Shown here one piece after another: positions 18,283-27,888 of a stretch of 64,000 nt of DNA; the first letter of the stretch is position 1; each line of letters begins with the position of its first letter. The stretch comes from Providencia vermicola (GTDB lineage: Bacteria > Pseudomonadota > Gammaproteobacteria > Enterobacterales > Enterobacteriaceae): NCBI RefSeq assembly GCF_010748935.1, contig NZ_CP048796.1, positions 2,359,001 through 2,423,000 of the forward strand. The letters run 5' to 3'. The notes beneath the pieces were generated by a model. That model did not search any database. It was not told the origin of the DNA and saw only the letters and a program-made list of their open reading frames with translations. Made by a program: the position numbers and the translations under genes.

Positions 18283-19098
18283 ATGGAAAGCGCTAATTAT
18301 TTTCATTTACAAGAGCTGGATGGGTTAGAAATGATACAGGCTCAATACCACCAGCAAAAGTTTTCTCGTCATAGCCACGAAGGTTTTTGTATTGGTGTGA
18401 TTGAAGACGGTGCTCAACAATTTTTTCGTACTGGTGAGAATCACTATGCTCCTAAAGGCGATATTATCGTCGTCAATGCTGATGAAATTCACACGGGGTC
18501 TTCCGCTGTTGAAAGTGGCTGGTCATACAAAGCGATTTACCCTACCCCAGAAATGTTTCAGCGCTTAACCTTAGATTTAAAAAATGACAACTATGGTGTG
18601 ACACCTTGGTTTCCTAATGCCGTAATTCAGGATGCAGGTTTAGCTGCCCAATTAAATTTATTATTTAACTTATTACTACAACCAGAAAACAGGTTATTCA
18701 AAGAAACCTTACTACTCTCTTCACTCAGCTGGCTTATTTTGAAATATAATAAAAACCCGTTTCGACTGAATGATATTACTCCTGCCAGACAACGTATGCA
18801 GGATATTTGCGACCTTATGATGAGTACGCCAGAACAAGCGCATTCATTAAGTGAGTTAGCAACAATTGCAGGCTTCAGCCAATGGCATTTTCTTCGACAG
18901 TTTAAATTACATACGGGAACAACACCGCATGCCTTTTTAGTACAAGCAAGATTATACAAAGCCAAAAAACTACTTGTACAAGGTGTGAAGCCAGCCGATG
19001 TTTCAAACTCTTGTGGATTTTCTGATCAAAGCCATTTTACACGACATTTTAAGCAAGCTATCGGTGTCACACCAAATCAGTACATTCGTCATCTTTAG
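18283..19098 (+). CDS. AraC-family regulator with cupin sensor domain
   Basis: A 271-residue regulator. The N-terminal cupin has the pattern FSRHSHEGFCIGVIEDG and a YAPKGDIIVVNADEIH segment. The C-terminal double helix-turn-helix spans about residues 170-271 and contains LSELATIAGFSQWHFLRQF and the family end FSDQSHFTRHFKQAIGVTPNQY. AraC proteins of this type are commonly next to azlCD, as here (azlC begins 209 bp downstream on the same strand), so it probably controls export of branched-chain or related amino acids. Confidence 0.9.
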   Translation: MESANYFHLQELDGLEMIQAQYHQQKFSRHSHEGFCIGVIEDGAQQFFRTGENHYAPKGDIIVVNADEIHTGSSAVESGWSYKAIYPTPEMFQRLTLDLKNDNYGVTPWFPNAVIQDAGLAAQLNLLFNLLLQPENRLFKETLLLSSLSWLILKYNKNPFRLNDITPARQRMQDICDLMMSTPEQAHSLSELATIAGFSQWHFLRQFKLHTGTTPHAFLVQARLYKAKKLLVQGVKPADVSNSCGFSDQSHFTRHFKQAIGVTPNQYIRHL

Positions 19099-19307
19099 CA
19101 TCATCATAGTCTTGAGCGTCGATAAGTTTGATGTTCATAGCCTAATGCTATGCTTATGTATTTAATAATGATTATGACAGCTCCACTATTCATCTTATTT
19201 CATCTAATCAGTGATAATTTGTGCTTTGTGAGAGCAATTTTATTCTATCTCGCGACTCACTACGCCAGTATCATAAAAATAACAAGTCGAAAAAAGGTAT
19301 TAAATCA

Positions 19308-20009
19308 ATGTATTCACAACAACGTAGCCACTGGCAACGTGCTTTTATCAATGGGGCAATGCATATGACCCCTCTAAATTTAGCGGTTATACCATGGGGA
19401 GTATTAGCGGGTTCAATGGCCGTTGAAGCAGGACTTTCGTTTTGGCAAAGTGTTGCTATGTCAGCGATGATCTTTGCTGGTGCAGCACAGCTTGTTACTT
19501 TAGGATTACTTAATTCAGGAGCTGGTTATCTTACGATCATTATTTCGGTCTTCTTTATTACATCACAGCATTTACTGTATGGTTTAACAATGCGGCCTCA
19601 TGTAAAAAACTTCTCAACCACGAAGCGTCTTAGTATTGGTTTTTTACTCACTGATGAGCTCTTTGCAATTAGCGCGGCTAAACGCCACCCTCTCAGTTTT
19701 TCTTATTTATTTGGTGCTGGGTTTAGTTTTTATATTGTTTGGCTTATCACCAGCCTTTTAGGCATTTTGATGGCCAACTTTATTACTGACCTTAGTCGCC
19801 TGCATTTAGACTTCTCTGTTATAGCAACCTTATTAGCGATTGTTGTTCCTTTAACGAAGAAAATAAGCACAATTTGTGGTGTTATTTTTTCATTAGTGAC
19901 CGCTGTAATACTTTCTCTTTATTCGATAAGTAGTGCTATCGTTATTGCAGGCGTTGGCGGAATGTGTGTCTCTGTTATGGTATCTCGTATGCTTAAGGAA
20001 GAAAAATGA
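19308..20009 (+). CDS. azlC: AzlC-family branched-chain amino-acid exporter, large subunit
   Basis: A 233-residue membrane protein of the AzlC/YgaZ family, the large subunit of a two-component exporter for valine, leucine or analogues. The N-terminal FINGAMHMTPLNLAVIPWG and MSAMIFAGAAQLVTLGLLNSG segments are typical. The frame is open further upstream; the ATG at 19308 gives a normal N-terminus (MYSQQRSHWQRAF) and follows AAAAAGG. Its stop overlaps the azlD start (ATGA), showing translational coupling. Confidence 0.9.
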   Translation: MYSQQRSHWQRAFINGAMHMTPLNLAVIPWGVLAGSMAVEAGLSFWQSVAMSAMIFAGAAQLVTLGLLNSGAGYLTIIISVFFITSQHLLYGLTMRPHVKNFSTTKRLSIGFLLTDELFAISAAKRHPLSFSYLFGAGFSFYIVWLITSLLGILMANFITDLSRLHLDFSVIATLLAIVVPLTKKISTICGVIFSLVTAVILSLYSISSAIVIAGVGGMCVSVMVSRMLKEEK

Positions 20010-20320
20010 TCTGGCTCTTGATTATTATACTCACCGTCATTGTATTTTCTTTACGTTACGTTTTTCTAATTCCTCAGCTGCCGATTAGACTGCCGTTGTT
20101 TATTAAACAAGCATTGAGTTATTCAGCACCTTGCTTATTAACTGCGATCTGTGCTCCCGTTATTCTTTTAGAAAACCATGAATTGCGGGGCTTTCCTGAT
20201 AATCCATATCTATGGGGGGCATTATTCTGTGTGATTGCCGCGTCATTACTCAAAAATATGCTATTAACGGTTGGATTAACCTTAGCCTTCTTCTATAGCC
20301 TTATATATTTTATTGGCTAA
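20006..20320 (+). CDS. azlD: AzlD-family branched-chain amino-acid exporter, small subunit
   Basis: A 104-residue protein with about four helices, the AzlD/YgaH partner of AzlC. The SYSAPCLLTAICAPVI segment and the LWGALFCVIAASLLKNMLLT end are typical. It overlaps azlC by 4 nt. An 11-bp-stem hairpin ends the unit. Confidence 0.9.
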   Translation: MIWLLIIILTVIVFSLRYVFLIPQLPIRLPLFIKQALSYSAPCLLTAICAPVILLENHELRGFPDNPYLWGALFCVIAASLLKNMLLTVGLTLAFFYSLIYFIG

Positions 20321-20334
20321 CATTTCATGACACG

Positions 20335-20375
20335 GGATGCGTAAACGTAGACGAAATCATTGTCTTTACGCATCC
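20335..20375 (+). terminator. Terminator of azlCD
   Basis: 11-bp inverted repeat GGATGCGTAAA/TTTACGCATCC, with further pairing possible in the loop (AGAC/GTCT), 14 nt after the azlD stop. It is followed by TCTTATTG, a weak T-rich tail. Confidence 0.65.
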
Positions 20376-20498
20376 TCTTATTGATAAAAATAGCATAACG
20401 CTCTAGTATGCCCCCCTCAAATCCACTCGGTATTTTTGAATCTCAGCACTGTTGTGGTGATTGATTTAGAAAATCAACAATGACGGAAATCAATAACC

Positions 20499-20969
20499 AT
20501 GCTTAATAATTATGTTTTACGTAGCATTCGCTACATGCTAGACCTCAGTAATAATCAAATGGTTGAAATCGTTAAATTGGCTAACTTAACGGTTAGCAAA
20601 ACAGAAATGATCCATTGGTTAAAAAAAGAGGATGATCCTGAATATGTCGAATGTAATGACAAAGCACTCGCCCATTTTCTTAATGGATTAATTTATTTTC
20701 GTCGGGGCAAAAACGAAAACTTTCCAGCGCCCAAAATAGAAACACGCCTTACCAATAATCTTATCCTAAAAAAGCTGCGTATTGCTTTTGAATTAAAAGA
20801 TACAGACATGATCGAGATCTATCAAAAAGCCGATTTTCGCGTCTCCAAACCGGAATTAAATGCGTTGTTTCGTAACCCTGACCACAAAAATTATCGTGAA
20901 TGTGGAGACCAATTATTGCGCTATTTTTTAAAGGGTTTGACCGTGAAATTACGGGGTGCTTCTGTCTAA
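20499..20969 (+). CDS. yehS: DUF1456 protein YehS
   Basis: A 156-residue protein nearly identical in plan to E. coli YehS: two DUF1456 repeats, each starting LRxIRYxL or LRIAFxL. The conserved phrases FLNGLIYFRRGK and YRECGDQLLRYFLKGL are present. Each repeat looks like a small helical, possibly DNA-binding domain. Molecular function is unknown in the family. It is a single gene convergent with the LysR gene at 21005. Confidence 0.93.
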   Translation: MLNNYVLRSIRYMLDLSNNQMVEIVKLANLTVSKTEMIHWLKKEDDPEYVECNDKALAHFLNGLIYFRRGKNENFPAPKIETRLTNNLILKKLRIAFELKDTDMIEIYQKADFRVSKPELNALFRNPDHKNYRECGDQLLRYFLKGLTVKLRGASV

Positions 20970-21004
20970 ACCAATAGGCTGTTTACGCTTTAATCTATGC
21001 AGCT

Positions 21005-21907
21005 CTACGGGGTCATAGTATCCACTGATTGCATCAAATGCTGCATAAAAGCATCAATTTTTGGTGATAACGAACGGCGGCTTGCATAAATTGCTCGTAA
21101 TTCAATTGGTGCGGGACTTTCATTAAAGTGAATGACCTCAAGCAACCCTTGCTCTATTTCAGCTTGGCACGGCGCTATCGCTAAAATGGCATAACCAATG
21201 CCTTTTAACGCAGCAGCCTTAGCTAAAATACCGCTATTAACACGATATTGACTGTTAATAGTGACTTTTTGGGTATGTTGTTGGTTATCAATAAATACCC
21301 AAGGCTGCCCTGATATCGCACTCAAACTTGAAATACAGAGCATATTTGCTAAGTCTGTTATCGCTTTCGGCCTTCCTGTGCGTTCTATAAGATGAGGAGC
21401 AGCAACAACAACACTTTGCCACCTTTTAATGACTCGTGAGTGATAACTACTATTTTTCAATTCCCCACGATGAAAAGTGAATAACAAATCAATACCGTCA
21501 TCAATCACATCTAAAGGCATTAATTGAGTATCACAATGGATGGTTAATTGAGGGTGTCGCAACGCAAATTCAGCGATGATTTCTGCTAATAATAGGCTTC
21601 CTGCCTCACTAGGAATAGTCAACCGAAGAGTTCCTGTTAGAGTCTCACGATGACTGATTTCACTCAATACATCATCCAATTCCGCATACAGATTTTGGCT
21701 ATGTTTTAAGAGAATCTCACCTTGTTCTGTTAACCGCATACGTCGTGTTGTTCTTTCAATTAATCGGCAATTAAGCTGCGCTTCTAATTGTTTGATGCAA
21801 CGACTGACATTGGAGGTTGGCATAGCTAATTGCTGCCCTGCTCGCGCAAAGCTGCCTTGTGAAGCCACAGAAATAAATACTTTTAGTAAATTTAAGTCGA
21901 CTGACAT
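21005..21907 (-). CDS. LysR-family regulator
   Basis: A 300-residue LysR regulator. The N-terminal winged helix includes SFARAGQQLAMPTSNVSRCIKQLE, and the RTTRRMRLTEQG motif marks the CrgA/AaeR-like subgroup. The effector domain starts near residue 90. It is not divergent from an obvious target: yehS is convergent, and yedJ lies upstream on the same strand, 46 bp away. Target unknown. Confidence 0.9.
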   Translation of the reverse strand: MSVDLNLLKVFISVASQGSFARAGQQLAMPTSNVSRCIKQLEAQLNCRLIERTTRRMRLTEQGEILLKHSQNLYAELDDVLSEISHRETLTGTLRLTIPSEAGSLLLAEIIAEFALRHPQLTIHCDTQLMPLDVIDDGIDLLFTFHRGELKNSSYHSRVIKRWQSVVVAAPHLIERTGRPKAITDLANMLCISSLSAISGQPWVFIDNQQHTQKVTINSQYRVNSGILAKAAALKGIGYAILAIAPCQAEIEQGLLEVIHFNESPAPIELRAIYASRRSLSPKIDAFMQHLMQSVDTMTP

Positions 21908-21953
21908 TTAACGCCTATTACCGTTCTTTATCATATTTAACGAAGAGCAGATG

Positions 21954-22655
21954 TTAATTAACATCCAATGAAAACCGCGCAATAATATCATCGTCAAATT
22001 GAGCGATATTCCCGCTTAACTCTGCACTTAATTTCGCCATAAATTGAACTAAATAGTTCGCATTCTGTGTTGCCAGTAATTTACCCACTGGCGTTTGCAT
22101 CGTTTCTGGGAGTTTTAATAACTTTGCTTGGAAATGATCTAATGCCCAACGACTATCATCCAATGCTCTATTTTGGGCAAAAGGATCATCCCCATCAAAT
22201 AATGTGCGATTAAGCTGACCACTAACGGCAAATACTCTTGCTAAACCAATGGCCCCAAGCGCTTCTAGCCGATCGGCATCCTGCACTATTTTTGCTTCTA
22301 GTGATATCGGTTCAACATTGGCACTAAAACTATGGGCAATAATACAGTGAGCAATAGCGTCATGATAGTGCTTAGGTAAACTCGGAAAATGTGTTGTTAA
22401 AATACGAAGAGTTTCCGTTGCACTCAAAGATGATGCTTGGCTTCTTTGTGGATGATCTTTTGGCAAAGTCACAACATCATGGAAATAGCAAGCAACCAAC
22501 ACGACCAAAGGGTTAACTTGCTCTGACGCTCCCATCAATGTTTGTGCTGTACGCCAAACTCGCCTGAGATGGAAAATATCATGAGCATTATCATGGTTAA
22601 CCCAATTCTTTAATAAGTAATTATCAAACTCACTCGCCCAGTGATCAATATCCAC
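21954..22655 (-). CDS. yedJ: HD-domain phosphohydrolase YedJ
   Basis: A 233-residue HD-superfamily protein matching E. coli YedJ along its length. The metal ligands are visible: His in HDIFHLRRVW, the HD pair in CYFHDVVTLPK and the Asp in KIVQDADRLEALG. The DDPFAQNRALDD and KLLKLPETMQT phrases are also conserved. It is presumed to hydrolyse a phosphate ester or nucleotide; substrate not established. The start is GTG with GGGGGAT just upstream. Confidence 0.93.
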   Translation of the reverse strand: MDIDHWASEFDNYLLKNWVNHDNAHDIFHLRRVWRTAQTLMGASEQVNPLVVLVACYFHDVVTLPKDHPQRSQASSLSATETLRILTTHFPSLPKHYHDAIAHCIIAHSFSANVEPISLEAKIVQDADRLEALGAIGLARVFAVSGQLNRTLFDGDDPFAQNRALDDSRWALDHFQAKLLKLPETMQTPVGKLLATQNANYLVQFMAKLSAELSGNIAQFDDDIIARFSLDVN

Positions 22656-22774
22656 AGTATCCCCCGCTGTCTGCTGGTATCGATGGATATCACTATATCA
22701 CGCAAGTATCGATTTTATCTTTCCTTTTACTTCTATCCACAAAACACACTGGCAATTTAGTCAAATTCATCACA

Positions 22775-23734
22775 TTAACAATAACCAATAGCCATAATTT
22801 TTTGATAACGTTCCGCTAATAAAGTTTCCATGTCCAGTTTATTTAGTATTGCAAGGTCAGTCAGGAGTTGTTGTTTTAAATTTTCCCCTGCCTGTGCATA
22901 ATCGCGATGCGCGCCACCAAGTGGCTCAGCAATAATAGCGTCAATAATATTAAGCTCTTTCAGTCGTTTCGCTGTCATACCCATGATTTCAGCCGCAACT
23001 TGTGCTTTTTGTGCATCTTTCCAAAGAATCGATGCACAGCCTTCTGGTGAGATGGCTGCATAAGTGCTGTATTCCAACATATTAATCCGATCACCGACAC
23101 CAATAGCTAATGCACCACCAGAACAACCTTCTCCAGTGACCACACAAATAATGGGGGTTTTTAAATGCGACATTTCTTGGATATTTCTCGCTATCGCCTC
23201 CGCTTGCCCCCGCTCTTCAGCACCAATTCCTGGATAAGCTCCCGCTGAATCAATGAATATCACAACCGGCAGATGAAAACGCTCTGCCATTTTCATTAAG
23301 CGCAATGCCTTACGATACCCTTCAGGTGAAGGCATACCAAAATTTCTCATCACTTTTTCTTTCGTGGTACGCCCTTTTTGTTGGCCAATAACCATAACAG
23401 GCTGACCTTCAAGACGCGCTAAACCACCAACAAGCGCCTTATCATCTGCAAAAGCTCTATCTCCAGCTAACTCTTTAAACTCAGTAAAAATAAGCGAGAT
23501 ATAGTCAAGGGTATAAGGCCTCATGGGATGCCTAGCTACTTGCACAATTTCCCAAGCACCTAGCTGCGAAAAGATTTTTTTCGTTAACGTAAGACATTTT
23601 TTCTCAAGTAATTTAATCTCTTCATCAAAATTAATATCAGACTGTTGGCTATTATTTTTAAAAGCCACTAAAGCGTCGATTTTTTCATTAAGTTCGACAA
23701 TTGGTTTTTCAAATGCGAGAAAGTGAGCAGACAT
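22775..23734 (-). CDS. Second acetyl-CoA carboxylase carboxyltransferase alpha subunit (AccA paralogue)
   Basis: A 319-residue protein, exactly AccA length, covering the N-terminal helical region and the crotonase-fold carboxyltransferase domain. AccA with AccD moves the carboxyl from biotin to acetyl-CoA. Most landmarks are conserved ([35 protein letters not shown]), but the loop usually IDTPGAYPG reads IDSAGAYPG, and GEGGSGG reads GEGCSGG. Housekeeping accA lies beside dnaE in enterobacteria; here the neighbours are a MerR gene and amn, so this is probably an extra copy. The ATG at 23734 follows AAAGGG. No accD or accBC copy is nearby. Confidence 0.85.
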   Translation of the reverse strand: MSAHFLAFEKPIVELNEKIDALVAFKNNSQQSDINFDEEIKLLEKKCLTLTKKIFSQLGAWEIVQVARHPMRPYTLDYISLIFTEFKELAGDRAFADDKALVGGLARLEGQPVMVIGQQKGRTTKEKVMRNFGMPSPEGYRKALRLMKMAERFHLPVVIFIDSAGAYPGIGAEERGQAEAIARNIQEMSHLKTPIICVVTGEGCSGGALAIGVGDRINMLEYSTYAAISPEGCASILWKDAQKAQVAAEIMGMTAKRLKELNIIDAIIAEPLGGAHRDYAQAGENLKQQLLTDLAILNKLDMETLLAERYQKIMAIGYC

Positions 23735-23804
23735 ATGACCCTTTAAATCAATACAGTGATGATCCAAGTGTAGTTAAGATCTAAAGGGCTTTCTATGCAT
23801 GATA

Positions 23805-23841
23805 ATGGGATAGATTGTTATCAAAAATGGGATAATCCCAT
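23805..23841 (-). promoter_or_regulatory. Candidate MerR operator/promoter before the accA paralogue
   Basis: Palindrome ATGGGAT-A-ATCCCAT at 23827-23841, plus a further ATGGGAT half at 23805-23811. They lie between the MerR gene and accA paralogue, about 70-105 bp upstream of the latter's start. A TTGATA element lies between them on the minus strand as a possible -35. Confidence 0.45.
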
Positions 23842-23863
23842 CTAACAGTCAATAAAATATGAC

Positions 23864-24280
23864 CTATTTATTGAGTTTTCTATTCGTTCGTAAACCTATC
23901 GACATAATTTTTTGAAATTTAGAGCATTCAAGATGGTTTTCTTCAGGGCACTGCGCGATATGCAATATGCCATTCTTCAAAACAGTCAGGTCTTCAATCA
24001 TTTTTTGAATTTCCTCTGCTTTGGCTATTAAATGGCTGCGATCAATACTTGGACCCGTTTTTTGGTTCAACATAGCCCCTATCTCATCGAGCGAAAATTT
24101 AGCCTCACGCCCCAAAGAAATCAGTGATAAGCGAGTCATGACCTCTTTAGCATGATAAACTCGTTTTAAGCCTTTACGACCAATCGGAGTAATCAACCCT
24201 CTTTCTTCATAATAACGCAGCGTTGATGGCGGTATGCCTGATAACTCACTGACTTTAGAAATATCTAGTTCATCAACCAT
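23864..24280 (-). CDS. MerR-family regulator
   Basis: A 138-residue MerR protein. The N-terminal winged helix has the signature SKVSELSGIPPSTLRYYEERGLI, then a linking coiled-coil region, and a C-terminal stretch with two cysteines nine residues apart (CPEENHLECSKF). These could bind a metal or sense a thiol-reactive compound. An in-frame GTG eight codons upstream (24304) is an alternative start. The accA paralogue follows on the same strand after 129 bp, with a dyad in between, so it is the probable target. Confidence 0.88.
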   Translation of the reverse strand: MVDELDISKVSELSGIPPSTLRYYEERGLITPIGRKGLKRVYHAKEVMTRLSLISLGREAKFSLDEIGAMLNQKTGPSIDRSHLIAKAEEIQKMIEDLTVLKNGILHIAQCPEENHLECSKFQKIMSIGLRTNRKLNK

Positions 24281-24338
24281 ATCGTTAATAACTCGCTTAA
24301 TCACATCTCAACATGACTTAATGACTCGCGATTAGACC

Positions 24339-25829
24339 CTATCTAAAAGGAGGCTCATCAAATGTTCTTAACTTTCTTGAATGTAACTTATCACCTTCTT
24401 GTCTCAACAAGTCAATGGCTCGAATTCCTATCTGTAAATGTTCCGAGATAGCCCCCTCATAAAAACTATTGGCTTGTCCCGGTAACTTTATTTCGCCGTG
24501 TAATGGTTTATCTGAAACACACAACAATGTGCCATATGGCACCCTAAAACGATAACCTTGCGCAGCAATTGTTGCGCTTTCCATATCTACGGCAACCGCA
24601 CGACTTAAGCTAAAACGTCGAGCTGTCGCAAAAAAACGCAATTCCCAGTTACGATCATCGGTTGTGACAACCGTTCCTGTCCGCAAGCGTTGTTTAACTA
24701 ATTCGCCCGGCATATTGCTAACTTGTTTCGTTGCATCGTACAGCGCTCTTTGTACCTCAGCGATACTTGGAATGGGAATATCCGGTGGCAATACATCATC
24801 TAGAATATGATCATCACGCAAATAGGCATGCGCTAATACATAATCACCGATTTTTTGGCTTTCACGTAGCCCGCCACAATGGCCTATCATTAACCATGCA
24901 TGAGGCCGTAATACCGCTAAATGGTCACAAATATTTTTAGCATTTGATGGCCCAACACCAATATTGACTAGCGTAATTCCTACACCATCTTTTGCTATCA
25001 AATGATATGCAGGCATTTGGAATTTCTTCCAAGTAAGGTCAGATGTTGCTGTTTGTGGATCGGCATTTTCTGCCGTTAAATAGTGATGACCAACACAGGA
25101 TAATGCGCTATAACGGCTATTAGGATCCCGTACTTGTTCGCAAGCCCAACTGACAAACTCATCAACATAGCGATTATAGTTGGTAAATAAGATATAGGGC
25201 TGGACATGTTCCGGTGGAGTGCCTGTGTAATGTTTAAGTCTCGCTAGCGAAAAATCCACACGTAATGCATCGAAGTGTGAAAGCGGCATTTCATCCGTCG
25301 CTTGAACCAAACCATCTGTTATATCATCACTGATATCGGCCAGATCTGTAATAGGGAAATGAGTGGCAAGGCTACTACTCATACTTCTATCTAGCACTAA
25401 ATCTGAACCATCGATAACAAATGGGTATGGCACTTCTGTTTGTGATGGGCGAACAGAAAAAGTGACATCATAATCCTGCTGTAAAATACCCAACTGCTCA
25501 GTTAAATACTGGCGAAATAAATCAGGTTGCGTAATCGTGATGCTATACTGCCCTGGTTTGACAAAACGTGCATATGCTCTCGTTTTTTCGCAGTGGTCGA
25601 CTTGTCCTCGCCATTCTACACACAACTCTGGATACGCGAATAACCCTTTTTTTCGAGCCTCTGCACTAGGCAACTGCCCGCTATTAATGTAGGCCGCAAT
25701 CGAATTTCTTAAGGAATCAATGGCGTTGGTATATAGCAATGAAAGCTTATCTAATACCTCATCAATAGACAAATTTTCATATTTTTGGCATTTTTCTAAA
25801 GACACGCATAACCCCTTATCGGATAACAT
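24339..25829 (-). CDS. amn: AMP nucleosidase
   Basis: Cytoplasmic enzyme that splits AMP to adenine and ribose 5-phosphate, regulating the adenylate pool. It has 496 residues, slightly longer than E. coli Amn (484) through extra N-terminal residues. The N-terminal Amn-specific domain (about residues 1-180) is followed by a nucleoside-phosphorylase-like domain with GVGPSNAKNICDHL, MIGHCGGLR and the AVDMESATIAAQGYRF nucleoside-binding motif. It stands upstream of the MerR gene on the same strand with a 35-58-bp gap, so read-through is possible. Confidence 0.96.
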   Translation of the reverse strand: MLSDKGLCVSLEKCQKYENLSIDEVLDKLSLLYTNAIDSLRNSIAAYINSGQLPSAEARKKGLFAYPELCVEWRGQVDHCEKTRAYARFVKPGQYSITITQPDLFRQYLTEQLGILQQDYDVTFSVRPSQTEVPYPFVIDGSDLVLDRSMSSSLATHFPITDLADISDDITDGLVQATDEMPLSHFDALRVDFSLARLKHYTGTPPEHVQPYILFTNYNRYVDEFVSWACEQVRDPNSRYSALSCVGHHYLTAENADPQTATSDLTWKKFQMPAYHLIAKDGVGITLVNIGVGPSNAKNICDHLAVLRPHAWLMIGHCGGLRESQKIGDYVLAHAYLRDDHILDDVLPPDIPIPSIAEVQRALYDATKQVSNMPGELVKQRLRTGTVVTTDDRNWELRFFATARRFSLSRAVAVDMESATIAAQGYRFRVPYGTLLCVSDKPLHGEIKLPGQANSFYEGAISEHLQIGIRAIDLLRQEGDKLHSRKLRTFDEPPFR

Positions 25830-26117
25830 TGTTTCTCTGTTACGCAGTGTATGTCTTTAGCATTTATCAAACAAGCCTCTCTACTTATAATCTACAGATG
25901 AACATTCTCTTTTACGAGACGAATATATATTCGCGGTTTATTGTCTGAAAATAAGCCACTTGCAGGCTTGCTTATGTTAAATTCCACTGCTTGGTTTTTA
26001 TCTGACAACACTCTTCCAGTCTACATTTCAACCATTATTTCCAGTAATAATCCGATATATAAATAAAGTACTCATCATAATGAATACTTTATTTAAGCCG
26101 GAAATAATAAAAACGAG
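25830..26117. other. Intergenic region with AEC terminator
   Basis: Holds the amn promoter region (minus strand) and the terminator described at 26061-26094. No gene seen. Confidence 0.4.
26061..26094 (-). terminator. Hairpin terminator of the AEC carrier gene
   Basis: Perfect 10-bp AT-rich stem AAATAAAGTA/TACTTTATTT, extended by a second short pairing (TCAT/ATGA) in the loop, 24 nt past the AEC stop. The minus-strand tail is T- and A-rich. Confidence 0.55.
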
Positions 26118-27026
26118 TTAATGTATTATCTGAGTAAGCACTAAAGGTAATGTGATTACCGCAATTACCGTCTGTAATGTGATAATTCCAGCCATAAGCT
26201 GACTATCACCATTTAATTGACGCGTTAAAATATATGCGGTAGGTGCCGTAGGTATCGCAAAGAAAATGACAAATAGCACCGTTTCAAACTCAGGTAATGA
26301 AAAGAGTTTCGCAGTGAAAACAGCTAAAACAGGCATAGCTAACAAACGTAACAACGTTGAGGTCATTAAAGGTTTAAATTCTTTTCTCAGTGTTGATGTT
26401 TGCAATGCAGCTCCAATACAAATTAGCCCCAATGGTAAGCTTGCCGCTGCAAGTAATTTTAATAATTGGTCTGACCCAAAAGGCAACCCGATTGGCGATA
26501 GATTCAGTAAAATACCAATCAAACACGATAAGATCAGTGGGTTTTTAATAATAGGTAAAAACAGTTGCTTAAAAGAGACTTTTGAACCCGATGTTAATGC
26601 TAATACAGCAATAACATTACAACTTGGCACTAATATAGCCATAATAACGGCAGCAATGGCGATCCCATCAGTTCCAAATAAATCAGCAATAATAGCAAGG
26701 CCTAAATAGGTATTAAACCGAGTGATACCTTGAATATGCGCACCAAATCGAGGTATTGACATGTTAAAAATGAATTTAAAAATTAAAACTAATACACTGC
26801 TTATTGCTAGAACAAAAAATATTGCTCCTGCTAGATATGGTAATTTAGGGCTATCAAGCGGTGCACTACCTAAACTATTAATCAGCAAAGCTGGAAACAA
26901 AATAAAATAATTCAATTTTTCAGCGCTGGGCCAAAAGTCCGTTGATATCATTGACGAACGACGCAGCACGAACCCCATTGCTATCAATGCAAACAGCGGC
27001 CATAAAACTAATAATACTTGTTCCAT
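26118..27026 (-). CDS. AEC-family (auxin efflux carrier-like) transporter
   Basis: A 302-residue inner-membrane protein with about ten helices, in two repeats typical of AEC/BASS-fold carriers. The N-terminal LWPLFALIAMGFVLRRS and the C-terminal AIPTAPTAYILTRQL motif are characteristic. Bacterial members carry malate, malonate or other small acids; the substrate here is unknown. The malonate carriers of this family are a faint link to the accA paralogue 2.4 kb away, but the genes are not adjacent. Single gene with its own terminator. Confidence 0.9.
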   Translation of the reverse strand: MEQVLLVLWPLFALIAMGFVLRRSSMISTDFWPSAEKLNYFILFPALLINSLGSAPLDSPKLPYLAGAIFFVLAISSVLVLIFKFIFNMSIPRFGAHIQGITRFNTYLGLAIIADLFGTDGIAIAAVIMAILVPSCNVIAVLALTSGSKVSFKQLFLPIIKNPLILSCLIGILLNLSPIGLPFGSDQLLKLLAAASLPLGLICIGAALQTSTLRKEFKPLMTSTLLRLLAMPVLAVFTAKLFSLPEFETVLFVIFFAIPTAPTAYILTRQLNGDSQLMAGIITLQTVIAVITLPLVLTQIIH

Positions 27027-27342
27027 ATTTTTATACTTTACTGTCGTTAATAACTGTTAACCAATAAGAAGCAACACTGTATCGTTAACAAAATGTGACA
27101 GTTAGGTAAAAGTGGCGCTATTTTCTTATTGATATACTGTCATTGAAGATATTTATGAAAAGTGTATGACACCTCACATTTTTGTTTTTATACAGCAGAA
27201 GACAAGCATAGTTTTTACACTGCTCTATCTGATCATGGCATGGCAAATTACTGTACTCCCCTATAAATACAGCGATTTCCGATAGTATTTTAGTTTGTTC
27301 ATCGATACTCTCAATAATAACGTATTATTAGAATAATTTATT
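27027..27342. other. Divergent promoter region
   Basis: About 315 bp between the AEC carrier (minus) and NADAR gene (plus). AT-rich; no gene or strong repeat seen. Confidence 0.35.
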
Positions 27343-27888
27343 ATGAACATTGAAACTCTTCGTAAACAATATCGAGCAGGTAAAAAATTTAAATATCTCT
27401 TTTTTTGGGGACATCAATCAAAGTCAACTCTCATTACTAAAAGTTGTTTCAGCCAATGGTATCCAGCTGCTTTTACAGTAGAAGGACATCGTTTTGCAAG
27501 TGCCGAACATTTTATGATGGCAGAAAAAGCAAAGCTGTTTAACGATCATGAAACACGAGAGAAAATTATTCATGCCCCTAACCCTGGTGCAGCAAAAGCA
27601 TTTGGCCGCGAAGTTCGAGGATTTAACCAAGAGATTTGGGATGCCCACAGGTTTAATATTGTCATTGCAGCCAATTTAGCCAAATTTTCACAAAATGAAG
27701 CCTTACAACAGTTTTTATTAAATACCAATGAGCGAGTCTTAGTAGAAGCAAGTCCAGTCGATAAGATATGGGGAATAGGTCTCGCTGAAGATCATGAAAA
27801 TATCGATAATCCACTTACGTGGAAAGGGCTAAATCTATTAGGTTTTGCTCTCATGGAAGTCAGGAATCAATTAATCTCACTTAAATAA
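27343..27888 (+). CDS. ybiA: NADAR-family N-glycosidase (YbiA-like)
   Basis: A 181-residue NADAR-domain protein resembling E. coli YbiA (160 residues), which hydrolyses the N-glycosidic bond of early riboflavin-pathway intermediates and affects swarming. Conserved elements seen: CFSQWYPAAFTVEG, FASAEHFMMAEKAKLF, GREVRGF and IWGIGLAEDHENIDNPLTWKG. The N-terminal 20 residues extend beyond the E. coli length. Single gene. Related NADAR proteins also reverse ADP-ribosylation, so the physiological substrate is not certain. Confidence 0.9.
   Translation: MNIETLRKQYRAGKKFKYLFFWGHQSKSTLITKSCFSQWYPAAFTVEGHRFASAEHFMMAEKAKLFNDHETREKIIHAPNPGAAKAFGREVRGFNQEIWDAHRFNIVIAANLAKFSQNEALQQFLLNTNERVLVEASPVDKIWGIGLAEDHENIDNPLTWKGLNLLGFALMEVRNQLISLK

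Noticed and set aside
19150-19368. 72-codon plus-strand frame overlapping the azlC start
   Set aside because: Different frame from azlC, which has strong family similarity; no independent support.
22775-23734. Degenerate, non-functional AccA
   Set aside because: Full length, in frame, with nearly all conserved blocks and a good ribosome-binding site; the two loop changes look selected rather than decayed.
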